A stretch of DNA of 46,783 nucleotides from DASZMX01 sp035551475 (GTDB lineage Bacteria; Verrucomicrobiota; Verrucomicrobiia; Limisphaerales; Palsa-1400), in the NCBI GenBank assembly GCA_035551475.1, contig DASZMX010000149.1:1-46783 (forward strand), in the 5' to 3' direction. Below the pieces are notes generated by a model. It was not told the origin of the DNA and made no database searches. It worked only from the letters and a program-made list of their open reading frames with translations. A program made the translations under genes and the position numbers. Shown here in pieces: positions 24,662-33,047 of the stretch (its first letter is position 1; the number at the start of each line of letters is the position of its first letter).

Positions 24662-26046
24662 AACCCGTGGCAGTGATTGGCGGCGGGATCACGGGTTTGA
24701 CAGCGGCATTCACCCTCCAGCGGCGGGGAATTCCGGTGCGCCTCTGGGAACACGCGAGCCGCGTCGGGGGCGTCATTCAGTCGATTCGGCGCGGCGATTA
24801 TCTGGCGGAGTTTGGTCCAAACAGCATTTTGGAAACATCGCCGCTGATTGGGGATTTGGTGCGCGATTTGGGGCTCGAAGGACGGCGCATTTATTCCGCC
24901 CCGACGGCGGAAAAGCGTTACGTGGTACGCGGCCGCGCGCCCGTCGCGTTGCCGGGCACGCCGGGCGAATTCCTGCGCACCCCGCTGTTCTCGCTCTCAG
25001 CCAAATTGCGTCTTCTGGCGGAGCCGTTTATTTCCCCGGCGCCGGCGGACGAGGAGGAGTCCATCGCCCAATTTGTGCGGCGCCGGCTCGGCCAGGAATT
25101 CCTCGACTATGCCATCAATCCAATGGTCGCCGGAGTCTATGCGGGCGATCCGAACCGCCTCTCGGTGCGGCAGGCCTTCCCCAAGCTGCACGCGCTGGAG
25201 CAGCGTTATCGCTCCTTGATTCTTGGGCAGGTCCTCGGAGCGCGGGCGCGCCGTCAACGCGGCGAAGTTTCCAAACAAAACGCCAAAAAAATTTCTTTCG
25301 ATGATGGATTGCAGGTGTTGATCGATGCGTTGCAACAGTCGTTGCGCGAGGAAATTAGCGCCTCCGTTTCCATCCAGGGCATGCAGCGCGCCGGGGACGG
25401 CTGGCGCGTCGCCGGCGAAACCTGCAGCGCGGTTCTGCTGGCGTTGCCCAGCCACAAGATGGCGTCGTTGAAAATCGAGCCCGCGCCCACGGCGCAAGTT
25501 GCTTCTCTGGCCGAAATTTATTATCCCCCGGTGGCTTCGGTTGTGCTGGGTTTTCGCCGCGAGGATGTCAAGCATCCGCTGGATGGATTCGGCATGCTGG
25601 TTCCCGAGAAAGAAGGGTTTGATATTCTCGGGGCGCTCTTTTCCTCGACGCTCTTTCCGCAACGCGCGCCCGACGGCCATGTAACGATAACCTGTTATCT
25701 CGGCGGAGCGCGCAGCCCCGGCCTTCCCCGTCGAACGCCGGAAGAACTGGCGGCGCTGGCGGTCAAGGATCTGGGCGCCATCCTGGGCGGGTGCGAGCGG
25801 CCAACGTTTCAGCACGTCACGATTTATCGGCAGGCGATTCCCCAGTACAATGTTGGCTTCGGCAAATTCCGCGCCGTGATGGATGAGATGGAACGCACGG
25901 CGCCCGGACTTTTTGTGGCGGGCCACGCCCGCGACGGAATTTCGCTGGGCGACTCCATCGTTTCCGGCAGCAAGGCGGCGGAGCGCATCCAAAGTTATCT
26001 CCACTTAAACCATTCCTCCGACAGTTTAATCACGACAAGCGTATGA
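24658..26046 (+). CDS. hemG: Protoporphyrinogen oxidase (HemY type)
   Basis: A FAD-dependent oxidase of 462 residues acting on protoporphyrinogen IX. The FAD fold begins at once with VIGGGITGLTAAF and the ribose-binding Glu in WEHASRVGG. EFGPNSILE, the INPMVAGVYAGDP region and the C-terminal FAVGHARDGISLGDSI-type stretch (here FVAGHARDGISLGDSI) are typical of the oxygen-using HemY/PPOX family. It lies between the anaerobic HemN and ferrochelatase with ATGA overlaps on both sides. An oxygen-type enzyme beside HemN suggests either a facultative lifestyle or use of another acceptor. Confidence 0.96.
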   Translation: MKPVAVIGGGITGLTAAFTLQRRGIPVRLWEHASRVGGVIQSIRRGDYLAEFGPNSILETSPLIGDLVRDLGLEGRRIYSAPTAEKRYVVRGRAPVALPGTPGEFLRTPLFSLSAKLRLLAEPFISPAPADEEESIAQFVRRRLGQEFLDYAINPMVAGVYAGDPNRLSVRQAFPKLHALEQRYRSLILGQVLGARARRQRGEVSKQNAKKISFDDGLQVLIDALQQSLREEISASVSIQGMQRAGDGWRVAGETCSAVLLALPSHKMASLKIEPAPTAQVASLAEIYYPPVASVVLGFRREDVKHPLDGFGMLVPEKEGFDILGALFSSTLFPQRAPDGHVTITCYLGGARSPGLPRRTPEELAALAVKDLGAILGGCERPTFQHVTIYRQAIPQYNVGFGKFRAVMDEMERTAPGLFVAGHARDGISLGDSIVSGSKAAERIQSYLHLNHSSDSLITTSV

Positions 26047-27119
26047 ATCATCGCGCAGTTCTTTTGGTAAATTTAGGTTCGCCCGATTCCGTGGCCGTCA
26101 AGGACGTGCGGACTTATCTCGGCGAGTTTCTGATGGATGGCCGGGTGCTGGACGCCTTTTACCCGGTGCGCTGGTGCATCGTGCATCTGGGAATTTTGCC
26201 AAAACGCCCGGCGCAATCCGCCGAAGCCTACGAAAAAATCTGGACGCCGGAAGGCTCCCCGCTCGTCGTGACGAGCCAAAAAGTGCGCGACCGGCTGCGG
26301 ACGCTAACCGGAGCCACGGTCGAGCTGGCCATGCGCTACCGCCACCCTTCCATTCCCGAGGCGGTGCGCAAACTGCGAGAGGCGGGAGTCAACGAAGTGC
26401 TTCTGATTCCGCTGTTTCCCCACTATGCGATGTCGAGCTACGAAACCGCCGTGGTCCGGGTCAAAGAGGTCATCGCCGACATCGCGCCGGGAATGTCGCT
26501 GCAAGTCGTGGCGCCGTATTACGATCATCCTGACTATATTCGGGCGATGGTCGCCAACGCCGCGCAAGATCTCCAGGAGGATTACGATCATTTGCTCTTC
26601 AGTTTTCACGGCATCCCGGAGAGGCACTTGCGGAAAGCTGATCCGTCCGGCCGGCATCCTTTGCCCGCGGGAAACTGTTGCGAAAACGATTCCCCGGCCT
26701 TGCCCACCTGTTACCGCGCGCAATGTTTTCGCACAGCGGAAGCGTTTTGCCGCGCCGCCTCGATTCCTCAGGCAAAATATTCGATTGCTTTCCAATCCCG
26801 CCTCGGCCGCGAGCCCTGGCTGGCGCCTTATACGGACCACGTTTTGGAGCAATTGGCCAAAAGCGGGCGGAAAAAACTCGTGGTGATCTGCCCGTCGTTT
26901 GTCTCCGATTGCCTGGAAACGCTGGAAGAAATCGGGATGCGCGGGCGCGAGATTTTCCTGGAGGCAGGCGGCACGGATTTCCGCCTGGTTCCCTGCCTGA
27001 ACGAACATCCGCTCTGGCTGCATTTTCTGGAAAAGCTCACGCGCGAATTTTGCGCGGCGCCCATGCCGGGCGCGGCGATTCGCCCCACCCGCGCCGGCCG
27101 CGAGCTGCGGTTGGTGTAA
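26043..27119 (+). CDS. hemH: Ferrochelatase
   Basis: Inserts Fe(II) into protoporphyrin IX, the last haem step. The 358 residues begin with AVLLVNLGSPDS. The catalytic His lies in LLFSFHGIPERHL and the conserved Glu in SDCLETLEEI. Four cysteines (CC, CY, QCF) cluster in the segment between about residues 210 and 235, a place where some bacterial ferrochelatases bind a [2Fe-2S] cluster; the spacing alone does not prove one here. It ends the hemE-N-G-H unit and converges on ccsA with 56 bases between, in which I see no strong terminator hairpin. Confidence 0.98.
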   Translation: MNHRAVLLVNLGSPDSVAVKDVRTYLGEFLMDGRVLDAFYPVRWCIVHLGILPKRPAQSAEAYEKIWTPEGSPLVVTSQKVRDRLRTLTGATVELAMRYRHPSIPEAVRKLREAGVNEVLLIPLFPHYAMSSYETAVVRVKEVIADIAPGMSLQVVAPYYDHPDYIRAMVANAAQDLQEDYDHLLFSFHGIPERHLRKADPSGRHPLPAGNCCENDSPALPTCYRAQCFRTAEAFCRAASIPQAKYSIAFQSRLGREPWLAPYTDHVLEQLAKSGRKKLVVICPSFVSDCLETLEEIGMRGREIFLEAGGTDFRLVPCLNEHPLWLHFLEKLTREFCAAPMPGAAIRPTRAGRELRLV

Positions 27120-27175
27120 CGTCATTCGCTCCGGCAATTTCCTCGCCGCTGGCGCGTTCGTCGCTAAAAAGAATA

Positions 27176-28894
27176 CTAGCCCGCCGACTGGGGACTCGCG
27201 GGCGCGCGGTTAAAACTGGCCCAGAAACGAGTCGGGGCTAGGGCGGCGGCGATGAGAACGGCCTGGCTGACATCAAACGCGATCAACCAGAAAAGCGCCT
27301 TATCCATGAACCCGTACGCATGCAACCCCACCCCGAGCATGTTCACGCCAAACCACGAAAAACTGGTCACGATATTTCCAAAGACCGCCATCGCCATCAG
27401 CCCGCGCTCCTTGATCACCCCGCCCCAGCGCGCGTGCAGGATCATGGCATTCCAAAGAACGATCAGGAGCGCGCCGTTTTCCTTCGGATCCCAGCCCCAG
27501 AACCGGCCCCAGGATTGGTCCGCCCAAATTCCACCCAAAATCGTGCCGGCGAAACTTGTCAGTGTCGCAAAACAAACGATGCCATACACCATTCGCGCCA
27601 GCCCGCGCGCCGTTTCGGTGGAAAGGCCGCGCGTAAAAAATCCGCGCACGATATAAATCGCCGCCAGCAATCCGGCGACGAACATCGAGGCGTAGCCGAG
27701 CGTGATGACGACCACGTGCGTGGCCAGCCAAAGATTTGTGTCCAGCACCGCCCGCAACATTTCCATGGTGTCACCGCTCAAGGCCAGGTGATGCGCGATG
27801 ATCAACGTGCTGAACCCAATCAATCCCGAGGCGACCAGGCCAATGCCGCCCTTGAAAATTCGCTCCAGAACCAGCCCGAGCGCCGCCGCACCCCATCCGA
27901 TAAAAATCGCCGACGAATAAAGATTCGTCACGGGTGGACGGCCTTCCAGATACATCCGAAATCCCAGGCCAACGGTGTGAATAAGGAACGCCACCACCAA
28001 CAATGCAAACCCCGTCCGCCGCACCGGTTCCGAGAGATTGATCCAGAAAACGCAGCCCAGAATCACCGCCGCCACGTAGATCACCATGCTTTTGTAAAAC
28101 GGCTCGATCTGGTTGAAGAAGAATTCCTGCCCGCCCTTGCTCAATTCCGCCGCCAGGTTGTTTTCCTGCATCCAACCGCGATAACCCGCCACCGCGCGGT
28201 TGAAACTCGCCGGGTCATTTTGTTGATAAGCGATGGACATGGCTCTGAAGAATTCCAGGGCGGGGTGCGGCCCCCGCGCGGCGGCGGCGGCCACGGCGCT
28301 CCAAGCCTGGCGGGGCGCGCCCGGCAGCGGCGGCACGGCCATGACATACGCATACGAACTGTCCAGGGCAAAATTCTGCCGCAACCGGTTATACAGCGCC
28401 GCGCTGTCATACAAATGCAGCAAGTCTTTTTGAAACGGCGTGCGCAATTTGGCCGCGTCCTCGCCTTCCCGGCTTTCGGCCGCCTGCAATTTGGCGGCCT
28501 GCTCTTCCAGGGTGTCGAGGCAGCCGCTTAAGTCTTTCCACGAATAATAAAGCAGCCCGGATTTATCCGCGCCGAGCAATCCTTGCAAATCCGGATGCTG
28601 CACGCGGAAGATCTTGCGCTGATCGGCCAGGGTGGGGTTGGTCATCGTTTCCAGCAACCATTGCGTCGCGGAAATCGTTTTGCCTTCCGCCGAGCGTGTC
28701 GTAGAGCGCCCGCTCATGCTGAGCAACGCATTGCGCGCCACCGAATCAAATGGCTGAACTCGGCCATTTAGAAGAACCGGCAGCCTCCCAAAACCTGCCA
28801 GGTCAAAGCCCTCCCCCGCCTTGGGCGTGATGGTTCCCGCAGCGAACCAGCCCGCAAATACGGCTGCGACCAACCATGGAATCCATTTCTTCAT
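27176..28894 (-). CDS. ccsA: System II cytochrome c biogenesis protein CcsA/ResC
   Basis: Together with ResB it exports haem and attaches it to CXXCH sites of apocytochromes outside the membrane. The product has 572 residues. An N-terminal helix (about 1-22) and a domain of some 230 residues outside the membrane precede about eight membrane helices. The haem-handling tryptophan motif WGRFWGWDPKE lies near residue 460, and conserved histidines occur in HTVGLGFR, IIAHHLAL and ATHVVVITLG. The N-terminal part, with LPVLLNGRVQPFDSVARN, is common to long CcsA versions. It is last in a minus-strand operon and overlaps resB by ATGA. It would serve the large cytochrome set encoded upstream. Confidence 0.96.
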   Translation of the reverse strand: MKKWIPWLVAAVFAGWFAAGTITPKAGEGFDLAGFGRLPVLLNGRVQPFDSVARNALLSMSGRSTTRSAEGKTISATQWLLETMTNPTLADQRKIFRVQHPDLQGLLGADKSGLLYYSWKDLSGCLDTLEEQAAKLQAAESREGEDAAKLRTPFQKDLLHLYDSAALYNRLRQNFALDSSYAYVMAVPPLPGAPRQAWSAVAAAAARGPHPALEFFRAMSIAYQQNDPASFNRAVAGYRGWMQENNLAAELSKGGQEFFFNQIEPFYKSMVIYVAAVILGCVFWINLSEPVRRTGFALLVVAFLIHTVGLGFRMYLEGRPPVTNLYSSAIFIGWGAAALGLVLERIFKGGIGLVASGLIGFSTLIIAHHLALSGDTMEMLRAVLDTNLWLATHVVVITLGYASMFVAGLLAAIYIVRGFFTRGLSTETARGLARMVYGIVCFATLTSFAGTILGGIWADQSWGRFWGWDPKENGALLIVLWNAMILHARWGGVIKERGLMAMAVFGNIVTSFSWFGVNMLGVGLHAYGFMDKALFWLIAFDVSQAVLIAAALAPTRFWASFNRAPASPQSAG

Positions 28895-30156
28895 GCGTCA
28901 TTCATCAGTTCGGCGTGCACGAGCGGACGGAGTCGCGCGCTCGCCGGCGCGGGCGGTCGCGCGCGTCGTCGGACAAAGGCCAGCAGATGCGTGAAAAATT
29001 GCGCCATCAAACCCACAATGATGAGCGAGCACGAGACGTAGGGAACCATCGCGGCCGGATTATGCACCACCTGCAAAATGGATACTCTATCCCCCGGCTC
29101 GAAGCTGGCCTGGTAATACGTCTCGCCGCCATAGCGCAACGGGCTGTTCATGCGGATCACCACATCGCGATCCTCGCCGCGCGCCGGATCGCGCAAATGA
29201 ACCTTGCTCGAAAAATTGCTGGGCACATCCGTGCCCGCATAAACATCGTGCTTAAACTCCAAGAGCGTGATGGTGTACGGCTTGTAATAACGCGTCGGTC
29301 GGAGCGCGATGACATAATTGCGGCCTCGCCAGGTGAAACTTTGGGGCGCATTGACCGCGATTCCGAGCGCGCCAAATTGTTCGGTCAACGCGATGCACCA
29401 GGGCCGCTTGGTCAGCCAAGTCGAGACGGTCCAATTGCCAATCACTTCCTGGCCCGCGGCAATCTCAATCCATGCCGCCGGCTTATTTTCGTCGTCCATG
29501 CGGCTGACGACGGGAGCAGGGCTGAAAAGCATCCGCTGGCCGACGCCGTTGGCGGCCTTGATTTTTTCCCCGGCGCCGGACATGGGGCCCGCCGGTTGCG
29601 AATTGGGAAGGTAACGTTTTACCCGCAACGAGAACGGCAGGCCTTCAGGCCGAATTTCGCCCCCCTGCTCCAACCGCGATTCCGGCACGGCGACCACGTT
29701 ATCGCGGTCCGGATCAGTGACGTCGATCACGACAAGTTCGTTGCGGCGGCTGTCCTCGGCGTAGCTTTTGGTTTCGCCGATTTCCAGCCGCATCTGGCTT
29801 TCCACCTGCAAAATTTCGCTGATAAAAAATCCGCCCAATAACAGAAGCAGCCCCGCGTGGACGATGAGGAGGCCGAGTTTGCGGCGGGAAAAATGGAACC
29901 GAACGATGTGGGCGGCGAGGAGATTCATCAGCAAAGCCGTCCCAATCAGCCAGCCGCCGGGAAAGATGGGAATTTGCCAATGGGTTCCAGCGGGCTTCCA
30001 GTAAATGAAGAAACTGCGAAAGAATTCCGACTGCACCACGTAAAGACCGAGGTGAACTTGCGCGAGCGTCCCGGCGAACACCAACACAAGCGCCAAGCCC
30101 AGGCAAACCAGGGTCAGCCGCAACGAGCCAAAAAAATGAACAAAGCGCGTGATCAT
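28891..30156 (-). CDS. resB: System II cytochrome c biogenesis protein ResB
   Basis: The 421-residue partner of CcsA in cytochrome c synthase. It starts with FGSLRLTLVCLGLALVLVFAGTLAQ, the usual ResB opening, followed by helices around 67-82 and 93-112, a long domain outside the membrane (about 115-375) and a final helix (VPYVSCSLIIVGLMAQFF). The segment SPLRYGGETYYQASF is typical of ResB. It overlaps both neighbours by ATGA, so the three genes form a tightly coupled operon. Other ResB proteins are often fused to CcsA; here they are separate. Confidence 0.95.
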   Translation of the reverse strand: MITRFVHFFGSLRLTLVCLGLALVLVFAGTLAQVHLGLYVVQSEFFRSFFIYWKPAGTHWQIPIFPGGWLIGTALLMNLLAAHIVRFHFSRRKLGLLIVHAGLLLLLGGFFISEILQVESQMRLEIGETKSYAEDSRRNELVVIDVTDPDRDNVVAVPESRLEQGGEIRPEGLPFSLRVKRYLPNSQPAGPMSGAGEKIKAANGVGQRMLFSPAPVVSRMDDENKPAAWIEIAAGQEVIGNWTVSTWLTKRPWCIALTEQFGALGIAVNAPQSFTWRGRNYVIALRPTRYYKPYTITLLEFKHDVYAGTDVPSNFSSKVHLRDPARGEDRDVVIRMNSPLRYGGETYYQASFEPGDRVSILQVVHNPAAMVPYVSCSLIIVGLMAQFFTHLLAFVRRRARPPAPASARLRPLVHAELMNDA

Positions 30157-31250
30157 GGTTCATGGTAGCGAACCGAGGCGACGAATTTTACGAAGGCCTC
30201 TTTCTCCCGCGCCACCACGCGGCTGTCGCCCGACAGCTTGTAAAACCAGGTGCTTGCCTCGCGCGGCGCCATCGCCGCGATGAGGCTCGAGGCATGGCCC
30301 GCCGGCATGTTCGTATTATTGATGCACACCAGGATCGCCTCCGCGCCCGCGGCGGGCAGCGGCTCGGTGACGCCGGGGAGCTCGGCGGCGCTGATCGGCC
30401 CCAAGCCCAATTGTGCGCGCCAGCGATTTACATTGCTCAACACGCCGCCCACTTTGCCCGGGAATGTGCTGACGGTGATTTTCGCCTTCTGGCCGCCTTC
30501 GCCTGTGACGGAAAAGCTTTTCAAGATCATGGAACCCGCGGGCGTTGGCTCCCAGTTTGCCGGCACGGTCCAATCTGGTTCACCGGCCTCCTTGGCGACC
30601 GGCGCCGCCTGGTCAATCGGCGCATCGGACCCATTGAAATGGATGGTTTTCAGGAACTCCAAAAATGCGGGCTTGGCCGCGTCCACCACATTTTTATCGC
30701 CGCGCAGTTTAAAGAACCAGGTGCGACCCTCTCGCGGGAGAGATCCCACCACTGTGTTTTCTGATTCACCCGCAAACTCGTAAAGTTTTCCTTCCAGCCC
30801 CGCGACCGTCATGCTTTTGGACGAAATTCCGTCCGGTTGGATCGGCTCCAGTCCAATCTCGCGCCGCCAACGGTTTACATTATCGAACTCCGTCCCTACC
30901 GCGCCGGGAAAAGAGGAAATGGCGACCTCGGCCTTTTTTCCACCTTCGCCGGGCACGAGAAAATTGCCAATACGTATGACAGTCGCGGGAAGTTCTGTCC
31001 AACCCGCGGGCGTCGTCCATCCTATGGGCGGCGCGCCGTTCTGGACGCCCGGCGCCGGGGCCTGCGCCGCGACCTGGGTCAAGGCGGGAGGGTCCTTGGG
31101 CGCGGAATAAGCAGCAATGGAGTCCGCCGCGGCGCACTGCCCAACCGCGCCGCAGACACCCACCGTCACTGCCACGAATCTTTGTAGTCTCGAAATGGAT
31201 TGAATCACAGCGCTGACCCTAGAGAGGAAACCGTCCCGCCGGAAAGCCAT
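30153..31250 (-). CDS. Exported protein with two copies of an unknown domain, upstream of resB
   Basis: A 365-residue protein I cannot assign. A signal-like segment (about 22-42, FVAVTVGVCGAVGQCAAA) precedes two copies of one domain of about 130 residues (about 77-212 and 226-362). Matching features are GWTTPAGW / DWTVPANW, GEGGKKAEVAISSFPG / GEGGQKAKITVSTFPG, NVNRWRREIGLEPI / NVNRWRAQLGLGPI and TWFFKLRGD / TWFYKLSGD. I recognise this as a conserved domain of planctomycete and verrucomicrobial genomes without known function. Its stop overlaps the resB start, so it is first gene of the cytochrome maturation operon; a role in haem or apocytochrome handling is suggested by position only. Confidence 0.85.
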   Translation of the reverse strand: MAFRRDGFLSRVSAVIQSISRLQRFVAVTVGVCGAVGQCAAADSIAAYSAPKDPPALTQVAAQAPAPGVQNGAPPIGWTTPAGWTELPATVIRIGNFLVPGEGGKKAEVAISSFPGAVGTEFDNVNRWRREIGLEPIQPDGISSKSMTVAGLEGKLYEFAGESENTVVGSLPREGRTWFFKLRGDKNVVDAAKPAFLEFLKTIHFNGSDAPIDQAAPVAKEAGEPDWTVPANWEPTPAGSMILKSFSVTGEGGQKAKITVSTFPGKVGGVLSNVNRWRAQLGLGPISAAELPGVTEPLPAAGAEAILVCINNTNMPAGHASSLIAAMAPREASTWFYKLSGDSRVVAREKEAFVKFVASVRYHEP

Positions 31251-31415
31251 CGCTTGTTATTGATTGCACATTTTTTGCTAAGTCTCAGGCCTGCGAAAGT
31301 TTCGCCTCCACATTTTCCGCATTCCTTCTCACAAGATTTAGCAAGAATTTGGCAAAAAACGGAGTGAGCGAAATCCCGCGCTAACGCAGCCTCGTCTCGG
31401 AAACAAAATTCGATC

Positions 31416-31814
31416 ATGCATTCTGATTCCTGGTCATTTTTAGCGCTGTTCGCCCTCGCGGCGGTGGGCTTTGCCCTTGCGCCGCTCATCATCGCGTGGG
31501 TCTGGGCGCGGGCCTATTCCCCCCGGAAACCTGGCGCCATTAAAAATGCCACCTACGAATGCGGGCTGGCGTCGGAGGGAACCGGGTGGATCCAATTCCA
31601 ATCCGACATTTATCTCTATGGCATCGTCTTTCTCGTCTTTGACGTTGAAACCATTTTCCTCATGCCCGTCGCGGCGGCGTTCCAAGGGCTGTCGTTCGGG
31701 GCTTGTGCGGCGATGTCGGTCTTTATGCTTTTGTTGGTGGAAGGGCTGGTCTGGCTCTGGCTCAAGGGCGCTTTGGGCTCCCGCACGAAATATTGTTATG
31801 GAACCGGAAATTGA
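31416..31814 (+). CDS. nuoA: Complex I subunit NuoA
   Basis: A 132-residue membrane subunit of the quinone-reducing complex I, at the junction of the arm and the membrane part. Three helices are visible (about 8-30, 65-90, 97-120). The family hallmark YECGLASEGTG carries the conserved Cys, and FLVFDVETIFLMP is typical. It opens the nuo operon, 165 bases from the divergent resB operon. GGAAAC lies 12 bases before the ATG, a poor ribosome site. It overlaps nuoB by 17 bases. Confidence 0.97.
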   Translation: MHSDSWSFLALFALAAVGFALAPLIIAWVWARAYSPRKPGAIKNATYECGLASEGTGWIQFQSDIYLYGIVFLVFDVETIFLMPVAAAFQGLSFGACAAMSVFMLLLVEGLVWLWLKGALGSRTKYCYGTGN

Positions 31815-32412
31815 ATTGCAACGTCATGGCGTGTTCACGACGACCGTGGAACAGCTTTACAACTGGGGCCGGAAGAATTCCTTGTGGCCCTTGCAGTTTG
31901 GGCTGGCCTGTTGCGCGATTGAAATGATCGCCGCCTCCATGGCCCGCTTCGATATCGCCCGTTTCGGGGCGGAAGTATTCCGGCCCTCGCCGCGCCAGGC
32001 CGACCTGATGATTGTCGCCGGCACCGTCACCAAGAAAATGGCGCCGCAGGTCGTTCGACTTTACAACCAAATGCCCGAGCCCAAATACGTCATCGCCATG
32101 GGCGCTTGCGCCATTTCCGGCGGCCCCTTCAAGGAAGGTTACAACGTGCTCAAGGGGATCGACCGCTATTTGCCGGTGGATGTGTTCATTCCCGGCTGCC
32201 CGCCCCGGCCCGAAGCGTTGCTGCACGGCTTGATGTTGCTGCAAAAGAAAATCGCGGCTCAACCCCTCACCGGCCCCGGACGCCCGCGTTATCTCGATCA
32301 AAATGGACCGTCCGAATTTCCCTGCCCGAGCTATGGCGCGCACGATCTCGAGCCGCTCTGCAACCATGCCTTGTGGCAGCCGCCGTCCGTCCGCGAGGAG
32401 TTGCATTCATGA
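31798..32412 (+). CDS. nuoB: Complex I subunit NuoB
   Basis: Carries the N2 [4Fe-4S] cluster that hands electrons to quinone. The 204 residues include the four ligands: the tandem cysteines in GLACCAIEM, then MGACAISGG and IPGCPPRPEAL. The start at 31798 (MEPEIELQRHG) begins the conserved fold; the open frame extends to 31471 only inside nuoA. A C-terminal extension past residue 165 is rich in Pro and ends in VREELHS. It overlaps nuoC by four bases (ATGA). Confidence 0.98.
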   Translation: MEPEIELQRHGVFTTTVEQLYNWGRKNSLWPLQFGLACCAIEMIAASMARFDIARFGAEVFRPSPRQADLMIVAGTVTKKMAPQVVRLYNQMPEPKYVIAMGACAISGGPFKEGYNVLKGIDRYLPVDVFIPGCPPRPEALLHGLMLLQKKIAAQPLTGPGRPRYLDQNGPSEFPCPSYGAHDLEPLCNHALWQPPSVREELHS

Positions 32413-33047
32413 TCGCCCTGGAAGAATTGAAGTCTCGTATCGCCGCGGCGGTTTCCGGCGCGCAGGTCGAGATCATCCCCAACCCCAGTCTGGCGAACCA
32501 GCCTTCCATTCTCCTGGACGGCCCGCACGCCCGGGCCGTCGCGAGGTTTTTGCGCGACGAACCCGATCTGGCCTTTGACTACGCCTCCAACGTCACGGGA
32601 GTCGATTGGCCGGAGCGCGTCATTAAAGAAAAAATCAAAGTCAAAAAAGAAACCGGCGGCGTCGTAAGCGAAACCGAGGAAACGATCGAACGAAAAACCC
32701 CCGCCTGCCTGGAAGTGGTTTATCACTTGTATTCGATGGCCCTCCGCCACGGGCCGCTGGTGGTCCGTTTGCGCACCGGTGATCGCCAGAACGACGTTGC
32801 CTTGCCGTCCCTCACGCCCGTCTGGCGCAGTTGCGAGTTTCAGGAACGCGAGGTGTTTGATCTTTTCGGCGTCATCTTCCAGGGCCACCACGACCTGCGC
32901 CGCCTTCTGATGTGGGAAGGATTTAAAGATCATCCCATGCGCAAGGACTACGTCGCGCCTGACGATTACGAATACGAACCCACGCCGCATGACCAGACGC
33001 TGGAGCGCGCTCGCCGGCATTATCCGCAGGAGGCGGCGCAGTCATGA
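32409..33047 (+). CDS. nuoC: Complex I subunit NuoC with a charged insertion
   Basis: A 212-residue 30-kDa-type subunit of the hydrophilic arm. Family motifs are EVVYHLYSM, PSLTPVWRSCEFQEREVFDLF, GHHDLRRLLMWEGFKDHPMRKDY. Between TGVDWPE and LEVVYHLYS lies a Lys/Glu-rich insert of about 30 residues (about 70-99) that most NuoC proteins lack; it would be a surface loop. The start at 32409 overlaps nuoB, and the stop overlaps nuoD (ATGA). It is not fused to NuoD. Confidence 0.96.
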   Translation: MIALEELKSRIAAAVSGAQVEIIPNPSLANQPSILLDGPHARAVARFLRDEPDLAFDYASNVTGVDWPERVIKEKIKVKKETGGVVSETEETIERKTPACLEVVYHLYSMALRHGPLVVRLRTGDRQNDVALPSLTPVWRSCEFQEREVFDLFGVIFQGHHDLRRLLMWEGFKDHPMRKDYVAPDDYEYEPTPHDQTLERARRHYPQEAAQS

